Of a stretch of 64,000 nucleotides of DNA, positions 24,683 to 36,017 are shown piece by piece. This DNA is from Gaeumannomyces sp. JS-464 (Eukaryota; Ascomycota; Sordariomycetes; Magnaporthales; Magnaporthaceae). The DNA is taken from positions 1,612,001 to 1,676,000 of the forward strand of contig NGZR01000002.1 in the NCBI GenBank assembly GCA_002197995.1, in the 5' to 3' direction. How positions within the stretch are numbered: the stretch's first letter is position 1; the number at the start of each line of letters is the position of its first letter. Below the pieces are notes generated by a model, which had not been told where the DNA came from, did not search any database, and was given only the letters and a program-made list of their open reading frames with translations. The position numbers and the translations under genes are program-made.

Positions 24683-27600
24683 GCCAAAATCTTTTTATAG
24701 CAGGGTTTCCCGGCTTCCCTCGCCTGTCCCCTTCGGCTGACCCGTCGTCCAAGGCTTTCCACGCCTGGCGTTTCACCATCCCGACTCCCTGCGCCCATCC
24801 ATGCTGATATCTCCCCATCAGCCCTCTGCATCCGTGCGCGCGGGGCCGAATGCGTGTGCGTGCAGCTGAAAGGGCCCGGGCAGAGGGAAGGGTTCGGTTA
24901 ACCGAGCGCGCTTTCCATCGAGGGGTCCAAGCCCGAACTAGTAGACGGGCATTCTCCATCTCGGGTGATGGAGCACTGGGCGGAGGCGGCCTCTTCTTCC
25001 TTCTTTTTTTTTTTTTTCGTGCTCGGGTCGAATTGCACGCTTGGGTCCATAATCCCCGCAATTATCGGCCGCCATTATCGAAAGAGAGAAAGACATTGAA
25101 GCCTTCCCGCTCCTGGTGCTTTGTCCTCTAGTGAGCCTGAGCCACGGGACCCAGGACCCTGGAAGAAAGAAGCAACTCTTCCGCTTTCTCTGGGCCAGGG
25201 TTCAGGCTGTCCTGTTGCCTGCCCCGAATCCTGCAGAGCAATAACATGCCATGTCCTGTTGATGGCCAGGAAGGCCCGGGCACAGACGGGGGCTTGCGTT
25301 CCTTTGCGGGGCCCCTGTTGAACGTCTCGCCCAAGGGCGTGTGCGCCACCCATCGAGGATCTTGTGGGAGCCATGTCCTGTTGGGGGAAATCACACACCC
25401 TCGCCACAGCACACCGCGCTCTTTCCTCATTTTCCATGTCACACCCGATGGTATTGATTTTTTTTTCTTTTTTCTTTTTCTCTCTCGTCCTACCCAGGCA
25501 GGTTCCCACATCCCGTGGATTTCCCACACGCGGGCCGACTGGTGAAGGAAACCAGGTCCAAGCCTGAAAGAAGAAGAAAGAAAAAAAAAAGCGGCGGCCG
25601 TGGGCTGGGATCGACGTTTGAGAAGGCGGGGTGGGTTTGGCGATATTAATCAGGGGACAGCAAAGAGGAACAAGGACTGTAAATGCCGAAACTTTGTGTC
25701 ATCCAAGTGTTACCCTTCCGGGGAAATAGGATCCGTCTAAACGGGTTGGTTTGCTGTCACTCGAGGAACGAGAACAGGGGAGTGGTGAAGATGATGATGG
25801 CTTGGGTGTTCCGGTGATTTTTCTCTTTTTTCGACTCGTCACAAATCCTCTGCCCATCCCCGTGGGCCTTCTTCTTCGTGTTTATCTCGCTCTGGCGGAG
25901 ATTCCTTCCAACCCACACGCCCTGCGCTGCATTGGGAAAATGCTGAGCGCTTTTTAGCAAGCCCACCATCACAAAAAGTGGTTCTTTCTCCTCCCGAGAC
26001 TGGGAAAGGATCGTCAACCGTCGTAAAAAGCAAAACGCACGCTCGCAGCCGGTGACCCGGTGCAAATCGCCGACCAAACCCTGCTTCCTTTTTGTGTATG
26101 CCTCGCCCTGGCATGTCGGTGAGGCTGCGTGACTGCCCACAACATAAGGGTCCTTTCGCTGATCTTGGGTCTGGAGAGCGCCCCCCTGGGCAATATCGCG
26201 TAAATTGCGCGGCTGCCCGAAGAGCGGGCAAACAATGGCGACCCCTCCCTCATAGCTTCGATGACGCTACTGTTGTCAAGTCGAGACGATGGGGCCATTC
26301 TTCCTCCCGTGGCCTTTGTCATCCGGGTTCCCCCATGCTTTGTCAGGCTCACCGATGTGTAGCAAAACGACGGGACCTGCATACACGCCCCCTCGGAAAG
26401 AGGGTTGGGGTGAGCTCGTCTTCACCAAAAGATCGCCGGCGTGGCGCGCTCGTTTGCTAAGGCTCTGCAATAGTCACATGCTGCAGAGCCCTGGCTACAA
26501 CAAAAGATGAGATGATGATGATGATGATTGCTAGTGCCAGCATCTGGCGGAGCCAAGCTCTGCGAATCCGGTCCTCCACTCCCGGCCCGAAAACGCCGTG
26601 CTCATGCTGGAATATTATAGGCCCCCCTTGACACGGAGCGGCAAGAGGGAAAAAATACATGCATCGTGCCGTTGACATCCAGGCCCGACGGCCATCAACC
26701 GTCGTCTGTCGTCTTACACGTACCAGCCAGCAGACCGGCAAACGAGACGCCAAGGTTACAGTTGAAATAAACGCTCTCTCTCTCTCTCTCCGCCAACCAC
26801 GGATGGTCTAGAGAAATGACGTTACACTCACGGGGAGGGCGGTGGTTCGCAAAAACGTACGACGGGGATCCCTTTCCCCCGGGGGAAAACCATGATGTGC
26901 GGCCTCGGCCGACGGGAAGTGGAACCTGATATTTCGGGGCCCTAACTGCTCGGATAATGAGACAGCAGCTCGTTTTCCCTTTCGCTTTTTTTCTTTCTTC
27001 TTCTTTTTTCCTTTTCTATGCATTGCGCAGCAGCGAACGTCTTTCACCGCAGCAGCTCGTGTGCTCTCATCCATCCTGCAAGCGAACAAGAAGGGGAGGG
27101 GACGTCTGACCCCATCCCATCAGCCAGGCTGCAGTTGAGCATGTTTCCGGCATGTCCTGCGCTTGTTTTTTCGGATGTTTTGTCTGGGAGACAAAGCGCA
27201 CGCGCGGGTTTCTCGTTTCCCGGGGACACGCAAGGAGGGCAGGCCGAGATTCGAGGCCAAAGACGGTCGTTCAAACTTCTGGGGGAAAAATAATTATGAT
27301 GCTATCTTGAAGGTATTTACAAAACTTTGTTGTTATCATAACATTACAATATTGAGAGGAGTGGCTCCAGGGGCGGGCCAAACAGCCACTCGCGATATGC
27401 TTCCATTCCTAGAAGCCGCTTCAAAGCAAGTGATGAGCAAATAATGAACGAGCAGAGGCTAGGGTAATGACAAATAATGTGGCTCATGGACGGCATCAGC
27501 GCTGAGAGGATGCGAGATGTTGTGGGTTTGGGCGAAAATAAGGATGCGGCCACTGAGGGTCGCCACGGGCTCGAATCATGCGCAAAAAAAGGCATTTCAA

Positions 27601-27802
27601 ACCTAGATGATGCTGAATAGACGAGAAGAAAGGATAAGCATGATATGGTGACCAGAAGGGATAGAGAGAAGAGAGCGAGCAGTCCATGAAATTATGCCAC
27701 TTGGGTGAATGCCATGTCTCACCGAGAATCTCCCCGTAAATACAAGTCGCAGCTGCTACGACGAAGCAGCGCGTGCCACCGCCGCGCCACGCCACGCCGC
27801 GC
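19881..27802. other. Gene desert, second part
   Basis: Still no supported gene. Long homopolymers are frequent: T21 at 19895-19915, T17 at 20017-20033, T21 at 20785-20805, A27 at 24656-24682 and T14 at 25004-25017. Microsatellites include ATG repeats at 26511-26529 and CT repeats at 26774-26790. A 12-base tandem (GGACGGTGTGGT, two copies) lies near 23433-23459. The last few hundred bases should contain the 3' flank of the kinase-ankyrin gene. Confidence 0.5.
24656..24682. repeat. Poly-A tract, 27 bases
   Basis: Longest A run in the window. It is preceded by C-rich DNA without a recognisable B-box, so I do not call it a retroelement tail. Confidence 0.85.
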
Positions 27803-28800
27803 TCAGCGCCTCCGCGTGTTGAAGGTCTTGTCCATGAAGCCGGTGATGGAGTCGCCGAGCCCAGAGTCGGCGGACCGGAAGGACTTGAGGAAGACGCGCA
27901 GCGCCATCTTGCTGTCCATCTCGACGCCCTGGTACCAGCCGCTCGGCACCTCTCCGTGATGACCGACAGGTCAACGGGCATGTTGGGGTCCCCCGCCGCG
28001 GCGCTTGCGCTTGCGCTCACGCCTGCCCCTCCCGCTCCCGCCAGGCTGAGCCGGTTGGCGTGCGATTCGAGCTGCTGCATGGGGGACGACGAGGAGGCCG
28101 TCTCCGGGCTGGCGGGGTGGGTGGCGTCGAGAACAGCGGCCGAGGAGGGGGAGGGAGAGGCGGCGCGCGTCATCATCTGCTCGTACTCGAGCATCTTGGC
28201 GGCGTAGAACTCGGCGGATGGTGTCGGGATGTCAATGGTGCTGGTCAAGGTCGTCGTGCCCGACACGGATGGAGGCGCCACCATCGACGCGACGTCGAGC
28301 TGGCGTCTCAGCCTGGCGAACTCGTCTGCAGAGTACGGGAATGATGGGGTAGGCTCCTGGGCGGACTTGGCGGATGACGACCCGCCGTCATCGGCAGCAG
28401 TAGTAGCAGGAGCAGCAGCCTGCTCGAAACGGTACATGGCATCCCTGGCCAGCAGCATGGCCAGCGCGCGGGGGCTGATCTCCTCACAGACGGGGCCGCC
28501 GCTGACTTCTACGCGGACGGGCGCGTCGAGGTCTGCGGCAAATGCGGACTGCAGCAGGGCGGCGACGACGGCGGCGTTGGCGCTCGCGACGGCGGCGCTC
28601 AGGGGCGTGCCGTGATGAGGGTGGACGGCCTGCTCGCCCAGGGCGGCCGGGTCCGGGAACATGTCGAGGATCTTTTGGACGATCCGCTCCGACGTCTGGG
28701 CGTGGCTGTTCCAGCGCTCGGCGGGGGACAAGGCCAGCATGTGCACTGCGCTCAGCCCGGCCGACTCGCTGCACAAGGGGTGGATCCTGACGCCGCGGCT

Positions 28801-28831
<31 letters not shown>

Positions 28832-31800
28832 TGGTCAGCTGAGGAGGCGGCTGTCGCGAGGGCGTGCACGCGGGCAAGGTACGAGATGGACTCGAGGGAG
28901 GCCAGGTCGTGACTCTGCAGCTTCAGCCCCAGCAGCGACATCCTCTCGCGCCCTCCAATGATGGTGTCATCAGTGACTTCCCATTTGCTCCCACCACGGG
29001 TCTCGTTGTTGTTATTGTCCCACACGCCGACGTCGCAGCTCTCGTAGAAGCCGTTCAGGCCCTCGCCTGCGCCGTGGAAGATCAGCAGGTCTGCGAGGTC
29101 GAAATACCGCCTGTCGACCGCGAGCCCCAGCGCGTTCATGACCCATTTTGGCCTCGCCCTCGGCGGCGACTCCGTTGGCGAGCAGGTGCTCCGCTATGGC
29201 GAGCCCGGTCGGCGTGTGTCCCGGACGCGCCGCGAACCACTGCAGCAGCGTCATGCCCTGGTCGCCGTCGGACGTGGGGAACGTCAGCGGCGAGCCCCGG
29301 TCCACGAGCAGGTGGTACGCGGGCTCGTTGTTGGCCACCACGGCGTGCTGGATCGGCCGCCAGCCGGGCGAGCCCTCGACCGGGTGGCCGAGGTCCAGCA
29401 GCGCCTCCATCACGTCCAGGCCCGCGCCGCGAGACGCCCGCCTCGGCGCAGAGGCTCCTCCCTGGCGCTCCCTGGGTACTGAGACGGGTGTTGTACCTGC
29501 CGCTTCGTCTTCCCGCTGCCGCGCGCCGTCGCCGGTCCCGCAGGATGCGCAGCGTCCGCGCCAGGTTGACCTTGTAGTCGACGCCGCATCGCACAAGACG
29601 GCTCTGCATCAGGAGCGGGTCAAAGTTTGTAACCGTGCCTGCACGCGCGGCTTCCAGCATATCATGCTCGCCCCAGCCCCAGTCCAAGTCTGCAAGCCGC
29701 CGCTGCTGCTCATCATTATCGTCCTTGTTGCTGCTGCTGCTGCCGCTATCCAGCGCCGTCGCCTTCCTCTCGTCAACGGCCCGCAGCAGCGTCTCGAGGA
29801 TATCGGGCAGCGTCAGAACAGCCGCCAGCTCGACGGGCGACTTCACGTACGCGATCTTGTTGCCGTCCTCGCCGACGCTGCTGCGGCCCAGGGGGTCGGC
29901 GCCGCGCGAAAGGAGGACGCGCACGGCGGGGAGGCACTGCTGCAGCACGGCGCGGCCCAGCGGCGTGACCCGGAGCCCGAGGGTGTCCTGCCAGTCGGCC
30001 AGCACGCCGCGCACATCCTGCCGCATGCCGCCAGAGACCTGCTCCAGATCGGCGCCGGCGTCGAGGAGGCGGCCGACGAGGAGGGTCATGTCGTCCTCGG
30101 CGAGGTTGAAGAGGCAGTGCAGTGGCGCCTCCTCGACCCGGCTGGCGTCGCCGGTCGGGTCGGCGCCGCGGTCAAGCAGCAGCAGCGCGCACGACACATG
30201 GCCCGAGCGGACGGCGCACAGCAGCGGCGTCTCAGAGTGCGACTGGTTGCGCAGGTTGGATGTCGCATTCGTACCGGTCCAGCAGGTGCTGGAGAGCCGC
30301 CTCGGCACCCATCGACGCCGCGAGGTGCAAAAGGCCGTGGCCCTTTTTGTTGACAAAGATCTTGTCGAAGCGGTACTCGGGCGTTTCCCGCCGTCGTCGC
30401 TGGTCCTCCGTCTCTCCCTCGACTACCGTTGGGGGCCGTGGACGACGCAGGCACGATTCGTAGTCCTCCCCCAGCTCCTTTATTATTTCCGTGTCGAGCG
30501 CAGCGATACTCTGCACGTTCCAGGGCCGCCGCAGGACGCGTGATATGAAGACGGGCATCCCGGTAGACGCGGTGCTTCCGCGGTACAAGGACTCGGCCGA
30601 CGAGATGGTGCCGGTCCAAGAACGCACCTCCTCCCGCGGATGGCGCGCCTCGAGTGCGCGCAAGTCGGCGACGCAGTGCCGGTGGCCGCGCACGATGCTC
30701 CACCACAGGTTGTCCTGCTGCTTGGCCGGGCTGAGCGGGTTGTCGACGCCGAGCGCGGCGTGCACGCGGAAAACCCACGCCCGGGCCAGATAGTCGACCG
30801 TCGCCGTCTCCTTGGCAGCGTCGGCGGCGGCCAGCAGCCAGCGGCACGCGGACGGGTAGTCGACCGGGGCGCCGAAGCCGACCAGGTAGCACTGGTAGAG
30901 AAAGAAGGCAGCCGTCCAGGGCTGCAGCTCCGTCGTGGCCGGACCGAAGGAGGCGGCGGTGGCGGCGGCGGCAAATTCGGCCAAGATGGTGCGCTGGTGC
31001 TCCCAGTCGAGGAGGGAGCCCAGCTTGACAGGGTCGAAGACGAAGCCGCCGCGCGACGGGTGCGGCAGGTCCGGGCGGAAGCCGGGCAGGTTGTTCTGGG
31101 CGTCGTACTCGTCGCCCAGGCGGCCGAGGCTGAAGCCGACGCCGTCCAGGGTCAGGCCATGGCGGCCGGGCGTCGCGTTCCTGTCGTTCTCGGCGGTGCG
31201 GGCGTTGGCCGCGTCTTTGACCTGGACGTAGACGCGGCTGGTCTGGGCGCTCATGCCGCGCATCCGGGCCTGGGCGCGGTCGAGGGCGCGGTGGGCCGGG
31301 TCGCCGCGCAGCGTGAACATGAGCGCCGCGATCACCAGGTGCAGGCTCTGCGCGGGCAGGCGGCGCTCGTGGAAGCGCGCCGACACGGTCGAGAGGGCCC
31401 ACTCGAGCACGGCGTCGGCCTCCTTGGCCTCGGCCATCGCCTTGCGCGCCTCGTCGCTCGGCTGCTGCCCGGGCGCGGGGAGCGCCACGCCGACGCCGGC
31501 GAGCCGGAACATGTCGTCGCAGTCGAGCATGCAGCGCCAGATGAGCATGCCGTACGAGTACGCGTCCGTCTTCTTGACGCCCTCGACCGTCAGCCGGCTG
31601 CCGCTGTTGATCTCGGGCGCGTCCAGCGGAAAGGTGCCGCGGTGCTGGCCGTCGCCGCCGCCGTCGCCGGCCATGTCCATGACGGCGCCGCCAAAGTCGG
31701 CCAGCTTGGCCGTGTAGGGCTGGCCCGGCGGGTCTGGGTAGCGGTTCGCAAAGACGAGGACGTTCTCGTGCTTGAGGTCGCCGTGCACGATGCCGCAGGC

Positions 31801-32472
31801 GTGCAGGATGGACAGGCCCTTGCCGACATCGTAGCAGAGCTTCTGCTTGACCCCGAACGGCAGCACCGGCCGCGCGCGCTGCAGGCCGTGCAGCGTCCCG
31901 AACTCGGCGAGCTCCACCACCAGCGTCGGGAACAGCGACCCGGACCCGTCCCAGCGGATGTCGAGCAGCCGCACCACGTTGGGGTGGTAGCGCAGCGGCT
32001 GGTGCAGGAGCGCCCGGATCTCAAAGAGCGTGTCGCGCCACCTCCTGCTGCGAGTGGCCTCGTCTTCAGGGTCTGCCGCGCTGCCTTCGCGGGCCGTCTT
32101 GATGGCCACGTAGACGGGCTTGCTGTCCGGCGCTGGGGGCCCATCCACGAGCCTTGCCCGATCCACCACGAAGGACGCGCCCTCTCCTATCCGTGTGCGG
32201 TCGGCTGTGGCGAGCTTGCGCTTCCCAGCAAAGAACCCGGACTGCTGCTCGCTCTGCAGACTCTGCTCCAGGTAGGCGGTGTGACATACAAAGGCCGCCA
32301 GGCTGCTGCCCCGGGTCGCCTTGGCCGCATCCGAGGCCTCGGTGGTTGCCGATTTTATGGCACCACCAGCGTCGCTGCTGGTGCCGCTTACCAGCACGCC
32401 GCTGTGGCTGGATCCCGACGTCAGCGACGTAAAGGGCGAAAACGCCGAGGGGTAGACGTAGGTTGTCACCAT
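27803..32472 (-). CDS. Protein kinase with Sel1-like and ankyrin repeats
   Basis: Probable cytosolic signalling or surveillance protein of about 1550 residues. The kinase domain (about residues 92-390) has all catalytic marks: glycine loop IGEGASFVVD, VAIK with K125, helix-C E151, HGDLKHENVLV with H230, D232 and N237, DFG at 259-261 and APE at 285-287. A Sel1-like helical part follows (GFGAPVDYPSACRWLLAAA), then many ankyrin repeats (ETPLLCAVRSGHVSCALLLL, ALLDLGHPVEGSPGWRPIQH). A poly-Gln tract coded by CAG repeats lies at about 28799-28834. The C-terminus is DKTFNTRRR. No intron is evident. The frame breaks four times: near 30258 (extra C), 29425-29435 (extra base), 29146 (A4 where A3 fits) and 27950 (missing G). 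Each is repaired by one base and both sides are clearly coding, so assembly indels are likely; a decaying gene is possible. It lies 404 bases downstream of the HET gene on the same strand. Confidence 0.83.
28799..28834 (-). repeat. CAG repeat coding poly-Gln
   Basis: About 11 Gln codons in a row inside the ankyrin part of the kinase gene. Such tracts vary in length between strains. Confidence 0.85.
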
Positions 32473-32876
32473 GTTGTCGTCCCCGTTGGCATCCGGGAAA
32501 GGAGTGTCTTTCCTTCTTTCGCTGCTGCCATCGCGGGGTTGTTTTATTGCAGCTATTTCAGCTGGTCTCGCGGGGTAGCCTCAGCCGCACTCAGCCGCGC
32601 AGCTCTTTCAGGAGGCCTCGACCCGTCACCTCGTGGGCCTCGGCAGGTGACGAAATAGCTGTACAATCCATGCATATTATTTATTAATTTTGCCTAGGGT
32701 ACAATGTGAAGCCAACCTGCTAAAATCTCCAGACTCGATGCCGTACGGAATCGAAGTGAGGGCAGACGAGATCTAGAAGGAGGTAGATACGATACAGCAG
32801 TTTGAATCAGAGAACAGGAATCTGTGACAATCTAGATGTTGCTGTCGGATTCGTCACACCCGGACTGGCTCCCGAC
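32473..32876. promoter_or_regulatory. Promoter region of the kinase-ankyrin gene and 3' flank of the HET gene
   Basis: 404 bases between two genes on the minus strand. It is locally AT-rich around 32660-32700. No motif stands out. Assignment is by position only. Confidence 0.35.
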
Positions 32877-35483
32877 CTAGACGAGTATCAGCGTCGACCC
32901 AGCCGGCTCTTCATCCCGAAGTCGTGTAAATCCGCCTCGAAGCATCTCGAAAGCCCCAATCCTTTGATATATGCCCGTGGACGTGGGCACTGGGGTGACG
33001 AGGAGGCCAGACACTGCCTCTCCCTGGAGCATCGGCAGGACGAAGACCTGGGTGCCGCTCGCAGGGGGTAGGGAATCAAAGTGGCAGTCGGCGTAGAGGT
33101 CTCGAGTCTTCGGCAGCAGATCCACGCTCGATTCCGAGGCGCGGGATCGCGGCGGCATGGGCTGCTTGGCCGGAATCATTTTCCATCTCTTTCGGTCTTC
33201 GTATTCCTCCAAGTAGCAGTAGCTGGGATTGCCGGTGATGAGTTTGCGCAAACCGACACTGATATCGCGCCGGTCTACCCTCCATTGACGGCATCGCTTC
33301 GCGGCTTGCACGCCGAGCCCGAAACTGAACCCGAGCGCGCGGACGGGGTACGACCGTGATATCCTGTACTGGATCCGGTGATAACATCTCCGAACAGGAC
33401 TGGGGCGCGGGCGTGGGTAGTAAAGGGGCGCGAAACCACAGGGTTTCTTTCCCTGCAGGCTGTTTTTCGACTCGCTCCTCAGTTGCTTTTTCACCAAGAG
33501 CCAAGCTTTCGAGGGCTGCTGCTATTGTATCCGTATCCGTGGCCGACCCCGGTGATATCTGAGCGTCTTCCCCTTGGCGAGGCTCGTTACCCGGAGCAAC
33601 TTCGTCTCCTGGGGAAGTGCCTTTGATCATCAGCGTTATCCTAGGAGCCGTGCCGCTTCTAGATCTGAATGTCGCACTCCATGATGATCCTGGCGCTGTT
33701 TCCAGCAGGTACAGCTGCCCAGAAACTTGCAGCCCTGTCAAAGTTGCTCTCGGGCTACGAGCGGTGCCGGGAGGCCCACGTGGAAGCAATTGGACTGCAA
33801 CGGGAGTCGTCGAGGCAATCTCAATCAATGGAAGACCGCAGTATCGGCCACCGTTGGGCTTGACGGGGCCGTCGATGGATGCCCACGACCATGTCGGGGC
33901 TCGGCAGTCCATCGGTCTTGGCATGGCCGGAGTCTCGGCCGTCCATATCAGCGACTCTGGCCACGAGCAGACCCAGAACCCCTCGCAGTACCGCTGGTTG
34001 GTGGCCAGTTCGATTTCCGTGACCAATCCCTGTAGCGCCACCAGCCGGTCGGACATGTTGGTCAACTGGGCGAGCGTGTAGGCGCGGATGAACTTCCACC
34101 ACATCGCATCCATGTCTGTCGGGCCGTGCATCAACGCCCGAAAGCGCGCCTTCTCGATCTCGAAGCTCTCGAACCTGTCGATGAAGAACTTCCTGGTCTT
34201 GCCGTCCGGCCATCCCTCCGACGCCTGTATCTCCTGACAGGCCCAGAGGATCTGGCTCTTGCCGAAGATGAGCAGCCGCGGCGACAGCGTCCGCTCCTGA
34301 AACACCCAGCCGCGGCGGTACCAGACGGACTCCTGCACCTCTCCCCGGTAGGACTCGTTGAGATGCGGCGACCGTAGGTAGAAGAACAGCGCCTTCGAGT
34401 CGTGGCTGCTGAAGGGGTTCGGCAGCCTGCACGGCCGCACGCGATATTGGTTCCGAGTGACGAAGCATCCTCCGTCGGGCGACCCGCTGTTTGCCGCCGC
34501 GATGGTGAGGGTCGCGTGCTTGTACACCTTGGACATCTCGGCAGATTCTCGAAGCCAGTCGTCGGCGTCATCTTGAACGATGCACATGCAGTCTATCCAA
34601 AGGTATTGGCAGCCGAGTGTCCGGGTGGCATGGATCGCGTCGAGTATGGTTGAAGAGAGGCTGGACTGGGGTATTCCTACTTGGTAGCTTGCCAGGTTTG
34701 TCGAAGTCAGTATAAAGTCTTTGATGACACCCCAGCGATGGCTCAACGCCACGTAACGAGCTTCGTCACGCAGGACAAGACGAAGGCAAGGCTGGTCGGG
34801 CGAGCCAACGTCAAGGAGTCTGCTTGGGCACCAGGCCGCCTCCCCGACCGTGCCGCACCCCGGGTGGTTGAGTAGGCATTTGTTGAGCCATTGGCTTGCG
34901 AGACGCAAGCTCTCCGGCGATCCGGTCGACGCCTGCTGCTCGAGGTGGGCTTGGGCAAGGTCCTCGGCCTCGCTCTCTGTCCCCGTGTCAGTCGGTGTCG
35001 AGGAGGGGTACAGGAAAGGGGCAAGACGCTGCACACACCTCGACCGAGCTCCAAATGCAACACGAGGTGTTCGTCGGGTCCGTAAATCTCGAGAAGCAGC
35101 CAAAATTCCCTGCCCTCAGCCAGAAACTCGTCCGAATCGTCCGCAAGGAACTTGGACAAGCCGTACGACGTGGGGTCTTGATTCACCAGCTGGAAATACT
35201 GTTCGCAGTATTCGATGTTGCCTTCTCGCGGAACCAGCCATTTCGGCCCATGACCTGTTCTGGCCCACGTCTCGTTGAGGACCTTGAAACAATAGGTGAA
35301 CTTTTCTGGAAATCTGTGCGTCCTCCACCTGGTGACTCTGTGTGCCTCGACGAGATTACAGAGATGGCAGCCGGCCTCGAGAGCATCGCGGTACGAATAT
35401 CTCGTGTGCCGCCATTTATACGGGGTCCCGTATGTGAGTTCCCGCGGCCTTGAGAATATCTCTTCGCAAGCGCTACAGAGCAT
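32877..35483 (-). CDS. HET-domain protein (heterokaryon incompatibility)
   Basis: HET proteins act in fungal non-self recognition and can trigger cell death. The chosen start (35483) gives MLCSACEEIFSRPRE, a Cys-pair N-terminus with a second pair at CHLC, as many HET proteins have; an in-frame ATG 60 bases upstream at 35543 is possible. The HET domain is complete in its core motifs: YVALSHRWG, YLWIDCMCIVQDDADDW, SAEMSKVYKHATLTIAAA and later GWVFQERTLSPRLLIFGKSQ and RAPTWSWASIDG. The C-terminus (GLLVTP, GIYQRIGAFE) is usual for the family. The frame breaks twice: near 35031-35045 (one base missing in a GTGTGTG stretch) and near 33345-33348 (an extra G in the plus-strand run of four). Corrected length is about 869 residues with no intron. 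Its start faces the HeLo gene, 534 bases away. Confidence 0.9.
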
Positions 35484-36017
35484 CGTGGGCCGTTGGGGTT
35501 TCGGCGAACCGTCGCGCAGACCAGGCCCGACCGCATGGATCAAACAAAGGTCACCGGATCTGAACGGTCAGAACAAGAATACGTGCCTCAAGTATGCTTG
35601 ATGTGATTGTTGATGTGTCGCTTGAAATCTCTGTTGCCCCCTGCCCATCTGGCGCTGCCCTCATAATTTAGTGGCTGGGCCTGTAGAGCTAACCTGTATA
35701 AGTCCCAAGTCAATTTCGACAATGACGCCCAGGTCGTGTGATGTCGGTGGTGCAGGGGCTGGGACCGGCTCAGCCGCACGCCTGCGAATAACGCAGGGGG
35801 GCAAAATGCCACAGCCCCAGAGGCCGCGACGACATTCGAGGACCTCAAAAGGAGGATGCGGGGAGCTGTGCGTGTGCCTGGCGCTAATGTACGCCTGACA
35901 GCCGACGGCGCATCAGCTTGACAGCTTTCGCAAAAGTCGCATCCGCCAAATTACTGTGCTCCAATCGGGCCCAAAAGAGAATATATCAATTGCTTCATTC
36001 GCTTATCCAGCAGCGAA
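35484..36017. promoter_or_regulatory. Shared promoter region of the HET and HeLo-pseudokinase genes
   Basis: The two genes are divergent and only 534 bases separate their start codons, so they may share control elements. No open frame in it is believable. Co-regulation is inferred from layout; no binding site is identified. Confidence 0.45.

Noticed and set aside
23914..24807. 297-codon open frame on the plus strand
   Set aside because: Ends in poly-Lys translated from the A27 tract; no family features.
12924..27802. RIP-mutated transposon remains as an explanation of the gene desert
   Set aside because: No AT shift and no reverse transcriptase, integrase or transposase motif was seen in any frame.
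29425..29500. Introns as an explanation of the kinase-ankyrin frame breaks
   Set aside because: GT-AG pairs available at the breaks would give introns of about 30 bases or less and remove coding residues; one-base edits restore the repeats exactly.
30640..32658. 672-codon open frame on the plus strand
   Set aside because: It is the antisense shadow of the kinase domain, which carries clear VAIK, HGDLKHEN, DFG and APE motifs on the other strand; the plus-strand text has no family features.
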